A stretch of 64,000 nucleotides of DNA from Linnemannia hyalina (lineage: Eukaryota; Mortierellomycota; Mortierellomycetes; Mortierellales; Mortierellaceae): contig JAHRHY010000012.1 of assembly GCA_019671135.1 (NCBI GenBank), forward strand, positions 62,001 through 126,000. The letters are read 5' to 3'. The position numbers and the translations under genes are program-made. How positions within the stretch are numbered: position 1 is the stretch's first letter; every line of letters begins with the position of its first letter. This document shows positions 19,011 to 29,728 of the stretch, piece by piece. The notes beneath the pieces were generated by a model, which was not told where the DNA came from, did no database searches, and saw only the letters and a program-made list of their open reading frames with translations.

Positions 19011-22000
19011 ATGTTCCCTCCTGGCACACCGCCAAGCCAGACAAACCAAGCAAGTCATGCAGGCCAGCAAAATGAGGCTGGCCATGCTCAGGAGGTGCTC
19101 CTAAATCCAAACCTTCTCAACCCACCCTCCTCCTCGTCCCTCCTCAGCTCTACTGCTGCCGACAGCACCCTCAGCAGTCGTGCCAGTAGTATCCACGGCG
19201 AGAGCGCATCAAGCACCATCAGCGAGTCGGGTGAGAGTGTCAGTTCCCTTGGGGGCCTCAACCACGTTAACGACGGCGTTGGTGGGTCCACAGTCCAGCG
19301 CAGAATGTCAAGAGCTTACAGCAACCTTGATGGTGACCTTCTTCAACAAGCTCAACAACAGCAGCAACATCAACAACAACAACAGCAGCAGCAACGACAA
19401 CGGCGCGTCTCGACCAATCCCATCACAATTGATACCGCAGCAGCAGCATCAGCACCAGCTGCTCAACGACGAGCGTCGTTGTTGCCGTCGGCGACGATCG
19501 TGGACGAGGACGGGGTGTTGCAGATGGAGATGAAGCGAGAATCATGCTTCAAGACCTGGCTCCGTCGAAGGGTGCCCGTATTTGGATGGCTTATCTCGCC
19601 GGGTTACAATCTTAATGACCTCCCCGAAGACCTTATCGCTGGCATTAGTAAGTCCGTCCAATCCCCGGTCTTTTTTTTCTTGTGTTGTTTGACTGACTTT
19701 TGTTTTTCCGTTTAACATACGATGCAGGGCACGAACCCAAAAATATTGAAAAGAGAGCGCCAGTGCACAGCATGGGAGGGATCAATGTGATCGAAACACG
19801 AGGTTCTGACTTGTCGAGAATATCTCCTGTTTATTCTGGCAACCTATACCATAGCCATCTCGACGGTCGTCATCCCTCAGAGCATGGCCTATGCTATGTT
19901 GGCGCCATTGCCTCCCGTCTACGGTCTCTATACCTCCGTGGTTCCCATCCTCATCTACTGCCTCTTCGGCACTAGTCGACATATGCACACGGGAACATTC
20001 GCCATCACGACCCTTCTTCTCGGCCAAGCTGTTCGCGGATTGATGGCCAAGGAAAGCTTTGCGGACTTCTCTGCCTCAAATGATTATAGCCTTGCCAGCA
20101 CTCTTCTCTACGACTCCGCGGCCCCGACGCCGATTGAAGACCCAGAGTACGAACAGCGGTTTATTGGCATGATCCTGATGCTTTCTTTTGTGGTCGGCAC
20201 CCTCCAGGTCATCCTCTCGCTCCTCCGCGTCGGAGGATGGGCCTCCAAACACCTGTTACCGGATGCCCTCGTGGGTGGATTCAACACGGCCGCAGTCTTT
20301 CACATTGGGACCTCTCAGTTGAAACATTTCTTGGGGCTCAAGAACATGCCGTCGCCTCAGGGAGCGTTTGCATTGATCAAGTCCTGGATCTGGATCGGGG
20401 AAAACTTTTGGGAAGGCACCAACTGGTACACAGTCGGGGTGGGATCCATTGCGATCCTGATGATGTTGGTCATGAGAAAGGCTGAGAGGAAGAGGAAGGC
20501 CGCCTTTGAGCTGAGGTTGCGCAAGGAGGAAATGTTCTTGGTCCAGCAACGACAGGCTATATCAGCAGCTATTGTGAGGAGCCACGAGGAACAGCGAGAA
20601 CAGCAGCGTCGGTGGCAGCAGCAACAGCAACAAAAGGGTGGAGATGCAGGGATTGGACCATCAACTTCCCAACAAGCAGGAGGCCCTCTCTCGTCCTATC
20701 AGGATACATTTTCGACCCAGGCCGCCTTGGCCTCCAACATCTCCCTCAGGACTATGGCAGATGAAGGCAACCAGACTGGGAGACCAGGGCTATCGATCAC
20801 CTTTGCTCCAGCGGCTACTGCGGCTACCCATACGCCTGGTCAAGTTGAGCAGGCACTTATTGATCCAACTGCACCCGTCGCCGCGGCCAAGGATCGTCCT
20901 ATCTATATTCCCATCCCCGACATTCTGTTGGCAGTCATTATTTTGACAGTTGTCAATGTAGTCTTTTCACTGGACACCCCACGGTCCGAAGGGGGCATGG
21001 GTATTGCGGTCATTGGATCGATCCCCAAGGGCTTGCCTCAGATGGCCTTCCCCGTCAACCTCATTTCGTCGGGCCCTAAGGAATGGTTGTCGCTCGAGTT
21101 CCTGCAGAGGATGATCTTGCCCATGGTCCAGCCAGCCTTGTTGATCGCCGTCATTGTTTTCGTCATGTCGTTCTCGATTGCAAAGCAGTTTGGAAAGCGG
21201 TATGGATACAAGGTCGATGCCAACCAGGAGATGATGGCTTTGGGATTGGCGTCGATGGGTGGATCGATCTTTAGCGGTTACGCCTGTACTGGCAGTCTGA
21301 CGAGGACGGCGATCTTGGCTCAGTCAGGCGGCAAGACACCCTTGGCCAGTATTGTTGGTGTCATTACTGTGACGCTGACGTTGATATGCTTGACCTGGTG
21401 TTTTGAGCGGGTCCCCAACACGGTGCTGGCGGCGATTGTTTTGGTAGCGCTCCAGTCGTTGGTAATGCAGATCACGGAGCCTCTGAAGCTGTGGAGACTG
21501 GGCCAGCGCAAGGCGAGTCTGATTTGGACGGTGACCTTTTTGGGAGTCTTGGTTGTCAGCGTAGAGCTTGGAATCGCAATCGGAATCGTCGTTGTTTTAT
21601 TGGCGACTACCTTTGGATGGGCTACTACACGCTACCGAGGCGAGGACGACTCTGATAGAGACGCGTTGCTCCAGCGCCAGCGCCGGCGTTCTTCTACCGG
21701 ACGGAGACAGAGCCAAGGCGTCGTTCCGGGTTTGGATGCCTCTGCCCGACGTGCAGGAGGTCCCGAGGATGCGACCGAGTCCTTGTTGAACCATTCTGCG
21801 TCAGCTTCGTCAGTGAATGATCTTGCGCCTGTTGAGGTAGGAGTCAGTCAGCAGAGGAGGAGACCTTATGGCAGCGGCGTGCATTTGTCAGCACCTGCTT
21901 CTCCGGCGGCTGATTGGAAGATGAAGATGATGAGGACCAAGTGGGGCCAGCGGATAGGATCCTTCCTGGGACTTGAACAACCCATTTTTACGGACTCTCT

Positions 22001-22031
22001 TCATGCCAACACTGACGACGATGACTATTGA
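19011..22031 (+). CDS. SulP-family sulfate permease
   Basis: A plasma-membrane anion transporter, most likely importing sulfate. Exon 1 is 19011-19647 and exon 2 is 19855-22031, giving 937 residues. The phase-1 junction rebuilds the SulP signature DLIAGITISTVVIPQSMAYA, followed by LPPVYGLY and then GTSRHMHTGTFA. An N-terminal cytosolic tail of about 190 residues is Ser-rich and polyGln-rich (19350-19410). A charged, Gln-rich insertion of about 150 residues interrupts the membrane domain at about 20460-20900. Membrane segments resume at IPDILLAVIILTVVNVVFSL. The last 150 residues are disordered and no STAS domain is recognisable, although most eukaryotic SulP proteins have one. The substrate is inferred from family and from APS kinase nearby. 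Confidence 0.85.
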
Positions 22032-22196
22032 GCTGCTTCAACGTTGATATCCGCATATTTTTTTCTTCTATAATAAACGCACACGTAGTTATGAAAATGA
22101 CGATAGCAAATGTATCTGCCACTCTATTATGGACTAAAGTATGTTCCTGTCGGGTCAGGTTGAAGGTAGGGTAGCCTCCGTTGGCTGGGTTTGTTT

Positions 22197-23758
22197 TTAT
22201 GCGGCAAAGGACTTTTTCCAGATGTTCTGAGAATACTTGAAAAGATTCTCGTGCTTTTTGACCATGCGGGCCAATTCGCCCGACCGACCACCATCCTCTG
22301 CGTTGCGGATCCTGGGCAAGGTCAAAATAACATGCAGGTACGAGAACACGATGGCGTCCAGACTCGAGGGGGTAGACTTTCCAAAAAAGTATTCGTTTTC
22401 GCCCAGTTGAACAGAAAGGGCCTCGATCGCTGTAGCGGCTTCCTCGAAGATGAGCTCCCGGTCGATTTGAGTCCTGGTCAAGAGCATAGAGTGGACAATA
22501 TTGGATTTGGACATGTAGTTGAGGAGTTTGCCGAGGTAATAGTTGTGGTGGCCAAAGTAGTGTTGGCGTGTCGTTCCCTGGAAGTGAGGAGCCTCGAACC
22601 ACAAGGTATATTGCTAGGAGTGTCCAGGATAAATAGAGAGTATTCAGCTTATGAGGATGTTTGCAGAAGACATTTTTTAAATGTTGGTTGTGAAGCAACA
22701 AGAAGTCAGAAACGCAGTTTACGTACAAGGGCGGCATGGATTTTGGACTCTGCGAGAGTAGAGAAAGCGACTGCCTCAGCCGCCTCGTGAATGTTCAAAG
22801 ATGCAGAAGTGTCGGATTGACCCTTGTTCTCCTGAACCCATTGTTCGAAACCCTCATCCGTAACCAAGGATCCGTTGGGGAGTGCCAAGAAAGGGAGTTT
22901 TCCTGAAGGCGACATTGTTGGTTCGAACGCAGGCTTGATATCGTAGTCAATCTGGTTAAACTTCAAGTACGCCTAGTGAGAGTTCCAGAGAGAAGAAAAA
23001 TAATATATGATGTTAGTCTCCTTTTTCTCCACTCTCACATCTTTGGTGGAGTAAGGGAGGCTTACCATCCACTTAAGAGAATCGACGTCAAAGCTTCCAA
23101 CAGAAGTCTCCTTGTTCTTCTTATCAGTTTCGGTGTCCTTGTTCTCCTGCCTCTCGGTCTCCTGTTCTCCAACCTTCCAGCCGGGAGCGAACGCGTAGAG
23201 GGTAGGCTTGACAAGGGGGAGACGCGTATGGAGAGCGGGCGACTGCTTAAGAGGAAACTTTGCCAGGAAACTATAGAAGGGATGGCTCTCGACATCTCCT
23301 TTGCCAAAAACACCACCGAACTTGAAAGTGCGTTTGGTCTGGTCCGTAGTAGTGGCGGTAGAAGATTTCTCTGACACCTCATCGGACTCGGTTGTTGAGG
23401 AGGAGGTGGTGCTAGTAGCGGTGGCGGCGGCGGCCGCGGCGGCGGTAGCGGTGGTAGTGGTAGTAGTGGATGATCCAGCTACGATTGACTCTGCAGAAAA
23501 ACCAACGGAGAAGTCCTTGAGAGTGGACTCGCCGGACTCTGAGGCTGAAGCGGTTGTAGAGTGGTTGTGGTTGTGGTTGTGGGTGAGCTGCTGGCTGTCG
23601 GTTACTTCCTTGACGGAGGAAGTGGTTGTGAGGACACGCTTTGTGATTTTACGGGTGGTCTTTTTCTTGCGGATGATGGATCCGTCTTCCTGAATTTCAT
23701 CGATGGACTCGATGAGGGGCTCTGAGGAGATGATCTGTTCTTCGTGATGGTCGCTCAT
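22197..23758 (-). CDS. Metaxin/Sam37-like mitochondrial outer-membrane import protein
   Basis: Metaxins belong to the outer-membrane sorting and assembly machinery and have a GST-like fold. Three exons, 23758-23066, 22972-22727 and 22613-22197, all joined in phase 0, giving 451 residues. Family features are the N-terminal PTLYAFAPGW strand, DVDSLKWMAYLKFNQIDYDI, the thioredoxin-fold SPSGKLPFLALPNG, IHEAAEAVAF and, in the C-terminal helical domain, STPSSLDAIVFSYLHVIL. It differs in an N-terminal extension of about 190 residues, charged and Thr/Ala/Ser-rich with a polyAla/Thr tract (about 23400-23480), ahead of the thioredoxin-like domain. No C-terminal membrane anchor is obvious. Whether it acts as Sam37 or metaxin-2 cannot be told. 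Confidence 0.75.
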
Positions 23759-24012
23759 GGTTTGCTGCTGTTCCTGGCGATGGTGCGATCAAGGAGGAGG
23801 TCAAGGTTGACTCTCTTGCCGCCAACAGGTTTTGAGACTGCTGTTTTTTTTAACATTTCAAAGAACAGGAAAAAATAGTCAAAAGCGAAGGCTGCACTGA
23901 TAAAAAAGAATACATGAGCCATCAATTGATGCCATCTGCGGGCCTGAACTAAGAACACATTTTCGTTGTTGGTAGATAGGTATGTAATGAGAAGAGAATG
24001 CTGTCATGCCAG

Positions 24013-24642
24013 CTATGCTGATGTGGAGTTGCACTTCTTGGCGGCTTCTTGCTCAAGCACAAGGGCTGCTCCGCGGACAAGAAGGACGTGCTCGACCGAG
24101 TGAATCCTCTCCTGCAATGCCACCAAGTCATCCTCAGGCTTGATCTCGACCTGCTCGACCAACAAAGGCTCACCTCCGTCGACCTCCTGAATCACACGGT
24201 GGACCATTATTCCTGTGTGCTTGATCTCTCCGTTCTGGTACGCCTCAAATGCACGCTCAATTGCTCGGGCACCATCAAACTGTCCTGGCAGAGCTGGGTG
24301 GAGGTTGATCAGAGGGGTGGTGGGGAACTGTTCCAGGAATGTGGGCGAAAGAATATGCATGAATCCGGCAAGGACGACCAGGTCAGGCTTGGCGGCAACG
24401 ATCAGTTGGGCGAGGTCAGCATCGTATTGGATCCTGGACTTTCCGGCGATGGTATAGGGCTTCAGGGCCAGGACCTTTGTGGGGATACCAGCCTTTTCAG
24501 CTCGCTCAAGACCAAAGACCTTGGAGCGGTTTGAGATGACGAGGGGGATCTCTGCCTTGAGGGATCCGGCCGCGATGGCATCGATGAGGGCCTGAAGGTT
24601 TGAGCCTGTTCCTGAAATCAAGACGACGACACGAGGGGCCAT
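24013..24642 (-). CDS. ADE8: Phosphoribosylglycinamide formyltransferase (GAR transformylase)
   Basis: It transfers a formyl group from 10-formyl-tetrahydrofolate to GAR, the third step of de novo purine synthesis, in the cytosol. 209 residues in a single exon, the size of the monofunctional fungal and bacterial enzyme. The start at 24642 gives the family N-terminus RVVVLISGTGSNLQAL with its Gly-rich loop. The catalytic Asn-His pair is in INLHPALPGQFDGA, followed by HTGIMVHRV and the catalytic Asp of EVDGGEPL. The frame remains open upstream, but residues there do not resemble the family. Its start faces the next gene across 208 bp. Confidence 0.95.
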   Translation of the reverse strand: MAPRVVVLISGTGSNLQALIDAIAAGSLKAEIPLVISNRSKVFGLERAEKAGIPTKVLALKPYTIAGKSRIQYDADLAQLIVAAKPDLVVLAGFMHILSPTFLEQFPTTPLINLHPALPGQFDGARAIERAFEAYQNGEIKHTGIMVHRVIQEVDGGEPLLVEQVEIKPEDDLVALQERIHSVEHVLLVRGAALVLEQEAAKKCNSTSA

Positions 24643-24850
24643 TTTGTGATTGTTTGTCTTGGTTGATGAGTGCTGGAGGAGGAATAAGGACAAAGGAACC
24701 CAACACAACAGCGACATTATCCTTGTTCCCAATTTGGTGTTCCCCGCAAACGCAAGCGATGTGACTGCTGCTGAAAGGGTCAACAAAAAAAAAAAGCAGC
24801 AGTCTTGTATCCTTCACTTCACACTCTTCACCTCTCTGTCATTGTCGGCC

Positions 24851-26878
24851 ATGCACATGCAAAGCGTGAGGAAGAAGAGAGGCGGCAGAGCAGAAAAGGC
24901 AAAACTCGCCCCCCTCTTCCACTTTCAGCGCACTTGGGTGAACGCCCCCAACCAGAACCTCCATCTCGAACTCGCTGGACAGCTCCTCCGCAGGTCCCTC
25001 GCCCGCAAGGACTACGAACGGGCCTTCACCATCTACGGCACCCTCACCTCGTGCAAATCCTCCAACGAGGAGCTCCTTTGGAAGGTAATAACACCCCTAG
25101 TAATATGTTTCTTCTTGTTCAGATAGATACTTACCAGTCAGCCGCCAGCACATTGTCGCACCTCGCCCTCCTCTGCTCAACTCGGAACACTAAAAAACAC
25201 TTTGCCACCTCCTCTATAGGTTGGGTCTGAAATCCTGAGTCGAAACAAAGAGTATGAACCGACATGCTTGCAGTTCTTAAAGCTTGTGTTGGCACAGACG
25301 AAACATTATGTAAGTATCTTCATTTTTCTTTATCAATTAATGTCATTGAAGGCTATGGACAATGTTCGTGGGACTTCCTTACTAATTACTGTGGCTCCGT
25401 TTGATGAACTTCATAGAAGGACTCAGTAGCAGTGGAACTTGCCTTGTACCAGATGAGGTGTGGACACATCAATGATGCCCGCGCGACCCTGGAACCGTAA
25501 GTTACAGTAACCATGAAACAGGAATCAAGAACGTCCATGGATGACCCAGTCGATTAAAACTCAACCCACTGCGCTCTAACTTTACTTATATAGATACATC
25601 AACGCATTTGCTTACAAGGATAACGCCCAACTTCAAGGATATTTTGGAGTCATCGAGTTTGCACTGTTCAACATGGCCGTGGAGGAGAAGAGAGCAAGTC
25701 GCGGATCATCGTCCCGAACGAGTCAGCATGCAGGTTACCACCACAGCGGGTCATTCAATCTGCTGGGCGATTCGCAGGAAGGAAGCGATGAATACGATGA
25801 CGATAGCGACAACGAGTCCACCCTATGGGATGCGCGTATCATGAGCCACAAGCGCGGTGCCATAAAGCATTTGGAGTTGGCTCTCAAACTGGACAGTCGA
25901 AACGATGGCTTCTTGGCCTACCTTGTCAGGCTGAAGTGTGGCAGAGTTGAAATGACCGGATGGGACAAGCGCAGATCATCTAACAAGCGCAAGACAGCCA
26001 TTCGAGAAATGCGGGCATATCTGAAGCAGTTTTACAACGACAACACCAGCAGCATGCTCGCATTACAGTAAGTTTTCAACGAATCGTGGAAATCTTGTAA
26101 TGGGAACATGAACATCACGTTTAGATGCTCTTTAACGTGTTTTTTAATATTTATATTTTATCTCTATTCTAGACTTTTGACTGCACTGGAGAACCGAGAG
26201 CGACAAAACACATTGGAGCTTATTCTGGCGCTGAATCCAGCTGCAGACTCTGAGCTCTATGTCCGACCTCTCGTCAAGTTGATGTGGAAGGCCCTTCCAG
26301 CAGAGCAGATGGATATTATTTCCAGGATCGCAAACACTAAACATTCTAAAGTATTATACGCGAAAGGATCAAGAGACAGCCAGGACGTTTTTCATGACCG
26401 AGCCTCCACTGGTCTCTCGCTTGAGCAACGGACAGAATCGGATACGAAAAATTCGGTGGACGAAGACGAAATAGCCGGACAGACCAGGAGTGCAATGCAG
26501 GAAGGCAAGGCAGCAAGCTTTCTTAGCGGACACCAATTGGACGTGAGTCCTCTCCAACCGATTGCGCAACTTTTGCTCACGCGAGCAGAGTACAATGCCT
26601 TGAAGCTCTGGGAGGAACAAGAGATCTGTAAGATCGCTTTGTATTACGACACCTTTCGGTAGGTTTATAATTACTCTACGTTACCTTCGCTTCTGATGTC
26701 TAATTTGGATGTCAAGAGTACTGACATATGCACTGCTATCATACCTTTTAGAGTATCACAAAGAGCTTTTTCAAAAACAGCAGAGTCACGGACGAAAGTA
26801 GTGTCCTTTTTCAACCAACTCCCCGCCGACAGACAACCTTCCTGGTACAGGTCCATCGCTTCCATCCTTAGCGTTTAA
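24851..26878 (+). CDS. RNA polymerase I initiation factor subunit, TAF1A/Rrn11-like (tentative)
   Basis: Six exons: 24851-25084, 25220-25309, 25417-25496, 25594-26067, 26173-26658 and 26752-26878. All have GT-AG sites and compatible phases, giving 496 residues. The N-terminal part is helical and TPR-like (ELAGQLLRRSLARKDYERAFTIYGTL), then ELLWKVGSEILSRN, which resembles the WKxGSEIL segment of TAF1A, the SL1/core-factor subunit that recruits RNA polymerase I to rDNA. A disordered acidic loop (DEYDDDSDNE) follows and more helices with YLKQFYNDN. The C-terminus ends in WYRSIASI. Assignment rests on short motif recall, so another TPR-like nuclear protein is possible. The exon chain itself is well supported by frame continuity. 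Confidence 0.6.
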
Positions 26879-27311
26879 GGCATCCATTAATGAGCCTTTG
26901 TATAATACAATTTTTTACACTTGCATGTTTGTAGTTTTTCCATATCCCATTTTTTCAGCCATTTGATCTGTGTGCCCAAGATATAGGCCGTTCATGTCAT
27001 TTTCGAGGACAAGGAAGTTAGCCCGCAGTCGTCAAGAAGTTCGTTTCTGACAACACTTGGCGAGGGAAAGAGACCTCTCCCCTCCCCTCCTCAACTTCGA
27101 TATCGAAAACTAACCGCTTGGGCTGGATTGATTGTGACTTTAGGGTGATTGAGATTGTATGGGGTGGATCATCGAATCGAAAAGTTTAATGTGGTTGTTG
27201 TACATGAATAAGTCACAATTTCAGACTGTGGCAGTTGAAGGTCCTCCTGACATTCCCGTCGATACCCACAAAGCCGTAGGCTATCGCCTGTTTTTGAGCA
27301 AGGAGACGCTT
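26879..27311. other. Intergenic stretch
   Basis: No coding or structural feature recognised. Confidence 0.5.
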
Positions 27312-27660
27312 CTACTTTGAGATGTCACTGTCTGAAGCCTTCCGTGACGATGAGGAACTTGTTGACTCCTTGATTGGACGACGTGCTGGGTCCAATTTCT
27401 CTTCCATGGCATCGCTGATATACAATCCGGCTGAAGCGAACGCCATCACGCCTAAATGCGAGATATCGTGTAAGGAGGTGCGTAAGATACAATTGTGAGT
27501 TGACTGTGACAAAACCTACGTTGACAGGGGGTGGTTGCTTGTTGACCAGCGAAGAGCGCATACGAAGACGCCAATGGCGTTTGGTATTTCGCTTACCAAG
27601 ACCGATGTACATGCGGGTGCGAGGTGGCAAGGCCTAAAACGTTGGAGCAAGTGTTTAGGA
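27312..27660 (-). CDS. Possible small gene with a short hydrophobic segment (unrecognised)
   Basis: The 3' exon reads GVMAFASAGLYISDAMEEKLDPARRP, then a Ser-rich tail and a stop at 27312. It has an acceptor-like TTTAG just before. Upstream, PPRTRMYIGLG is followed by a good donor GTAAGC, and an acceptor-like AACGTAG lies further on, so two small introns are plausible. The hydrophobic stretch followed by a charged tail suggests a small single-pass membrane protein. No start codon or family could be fixed. It may be a real small mitochondrial-type gene or a chance arrangement. Confidence 0.3.
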
Positions 27661-28016
27661 GGGGCAGGGTAAAGTGATTAGAGTGTCAGGTACTGGACTA
27701 TTGTAGTAGTTGGCGTCTTATTGACGTATCTAATCCTTGGAAGTGGTGTCCAGCAAAGTATTCAATACGGCTGTCAACTTGTCCCTTTGTTCCTATTCCA
27801 CGGTTGAGCCAGCCTGCTGTACCTTGTACTGCTCCCAGACGGATGCCATTGTGTTGAATCGAGTGCTGAAAGTGAAGTAAATGAACAACGATCGCTGGGT
27901 AAAAAAGAACACCCGAAAGGAGCACGTGATCAAAAGGCGAACATGAACCCTCTCACCTTCTTAGCAAGGGCGAACATAACTGTTGCGACTTCCAATCGAC
28001 CGCCTTGTCCGTTTTG
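27661..28016. other. Intergenic with unassigned open frames on the minus strand
   Basis: A minus-strand frame at 27698-27860 stays open (HNGIRLGAVQGTAGWLNRGIG), and a second frame beginning ATGGCATCCGTC stops after 18 codons. Neither could be linked to a family; possible decayed gene. Confidence 0.3.
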
Positions 28017-28990
28017 TCAAATGGTGACCGGATCCTTTCTCTTGAGGCGCTTCTCGATCAACTTTGCCTTCCATTGGTCATACACCCATTCTCGTACGAT
28101 GGCGGCCAACTAGAAATATAACGGGAAAAAAACTTTTCTTAAAGTGGAGAAGAAGGAAGCGAAACATGGGTAGCTTACAAAATAGCAAAAACGATCCCGC
28201 AGATCATCCAAAAGTATGCACAGTTCCGGAAATTCTTTAAAGTCGGTGCGTACACTAGAAAGACAATGTAGTACAATGTTAGACGCATCAAGTGCTGAAA
28301 AAGGTGAGTGAAATCAAAGGGATCGGGAGAAAGATGATGGTAACTAGAGCCAGCCGACGCATCGACTCATTGGTATCGTATGCAATGAGATTGAAGATCT
28401 AATGTACCGAGTAAGCATAGAGAGGTCAAGCTAATTCACATCAATCGAAGGAGGTTTAAAAACCTTCGCACCACGCGCAACAATCTTACCATGTTGATCA
28501 ATTTCTCACATTGACTGAGCATGGTATCGGTCTCCTCCACCATCGTATTGCAGTGGTCCATTACGTCGCCCATGTACAGTACATTAGTACTGTGCAAGAT
28601 GAGCTTAATGGCTGCCTCAGCCATTCAAGGAACCCGTCATTGCTCAAGTTGGCCTTAACCTCGCATTCGGTCTGGTTCACATCGAGGACGCTAACAAATA
28701 AGGTAAGGACGTGATCAACGAAAGCGAGATACACTCCCAAGACGCTAGATACTCAAGGAGTGCATGACTGAGAACTTACATCGATACGGTTAAATATGCT
28801 GTTCATGCTGGACACATCGACCCCTTGTCCCCGCATCGTAACCTCTACTAATCAAAGGGAGATTGATCGTTAATACTCCTATACCGTTTTTTCTTTGTCC
28901 TGCTTCAGTCACAGAGTGCGGAGCTTACTGGGAAAGTCTTTGCATGGAAGGCTAGATGGGGCTCCTTTAAAATCCAGCACCAGATCCTAC
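28017..28990 (-). pseudogene. Decayed CorA-type Mg2+ transporter
   Basis: Pieces of a CorA-like channel appear in order on the minus strand, with intron-like spacers. They are DLVLDFKGAPSSLPC, VTMRGQGVDVSSMNSIFNRID, VLDVNQTECEVKANLSNDGFLEW, MAEAAIKLILHSTNVLYMGDVMDHC, FNLIAYDTNESMRRLALVTIIFLP, CAYFWMICGIVFAIL and a basic C-terminus. The family's pre-pore helix and second membrane segment are recognisable. The frame breaks between GFLEW and MAEAAIK, consistent with loss of 4 bp. The essential GMN loop after the first membrane segment is absent and replaced by a stop. The last two exons are out of phase, and the N-terminal domain is missing. A working Mg2+ channel is not possible without the GMN motif. 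Confidence 0.65.
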
Positions 28991-29728
28991 AGGGTACGAT
29001 TGGGTCCGTCGGGTTTCTGATGTTATCCTGTCGGGCGATGTTGGCGATTCCTCTGCCTCTCTATTTCTGTTGGGATATGACGTATGCTCTGTTGTTGTGA
29101 TGCTGAAGGTGCTGCTGGTGACCACTCTGGTTCTTTACCCCCAAAGAGGACGATGATAAAGACGAGGAGGCCGAGGATCCGCCATGGCTCCGATAACTGC
29201 GCGAGTTCGGGCCATAGTTTCTGGATGTCGAGAATGTCGAGTGTTGCTGCTGAAAGCCGCGTGGATGTGTGCTCGCAACGTCGTGAATTCTCATTTGCAA
29301 AAGCAGGATCGAGGAGAAACAAGAAAGAAATGAGAGACAAGCTGATTTTGTTGCCATAACAGCAAAAAAGAGATATGGAGAAAATCATGCCCTTTGCTCG
29401 AGAGAACAAAGGGATACAAGCATTCTTCAACCTGTTTTTTTTGTTCGAGTACACGGGAGAGGGGCTAGGGAATAAAGAATATTGGTTGCCTTCCATTCCA
29501 CTCTCCTTTTCTAATTAAGCCCCTCTCCTGCCAGGCCACAAGAGGGGGCGAGCCCCTCTCACAATGACTATGCGATGGTAGGATAACACATTTGAAGCAG
29601 GATGCTTTGGCCAACGCTCATCCATCAAGGGAGACATGATTATCCAGAAAGAAAGGTTATACCAGTCTGCCAAGGTGCAGATGCCGCAGTTGAGAAAAAT
29701 ATATGTGCGAAATGGTTATTGAACTAAC
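28991..29728. other. Intergenic with two overlapping minus-strand open frames
   Basis: Between 29300 and 29020 two minus-strand frames remain open for about 70 codons. One is Ser/Gln/His-rich. The other contains a hydrophobic WRILGLLVFIIVLFGG segment. Neither has a recognisable family or a clear splice link to FIG4, which already ends in its own stop at 29729. Confidence 0.3.

Noticed and set aside
19728..19854. Alternative exon of the sulfate permease after the CGATGCAG acceptor
   Set aside because: It puts the frame out of register with the SulP signature; the acceptor at 19854 restores DLIAGITISTVVIPQSMAYA.
23301..23693. Val/Ala-rich plus-strand frame
   Set aside because: Antisense shadow of the Thr/Ser/Ala-rich extension of the metaxin-like protein.
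24643..24786. 48-codon N-terminal extension of GAR transformylase as a targeting peptide
   Set aside because: It does not match the family start, lies in the short divergent promoter, and the ATG at 24642 gives the conserved N-terminus.
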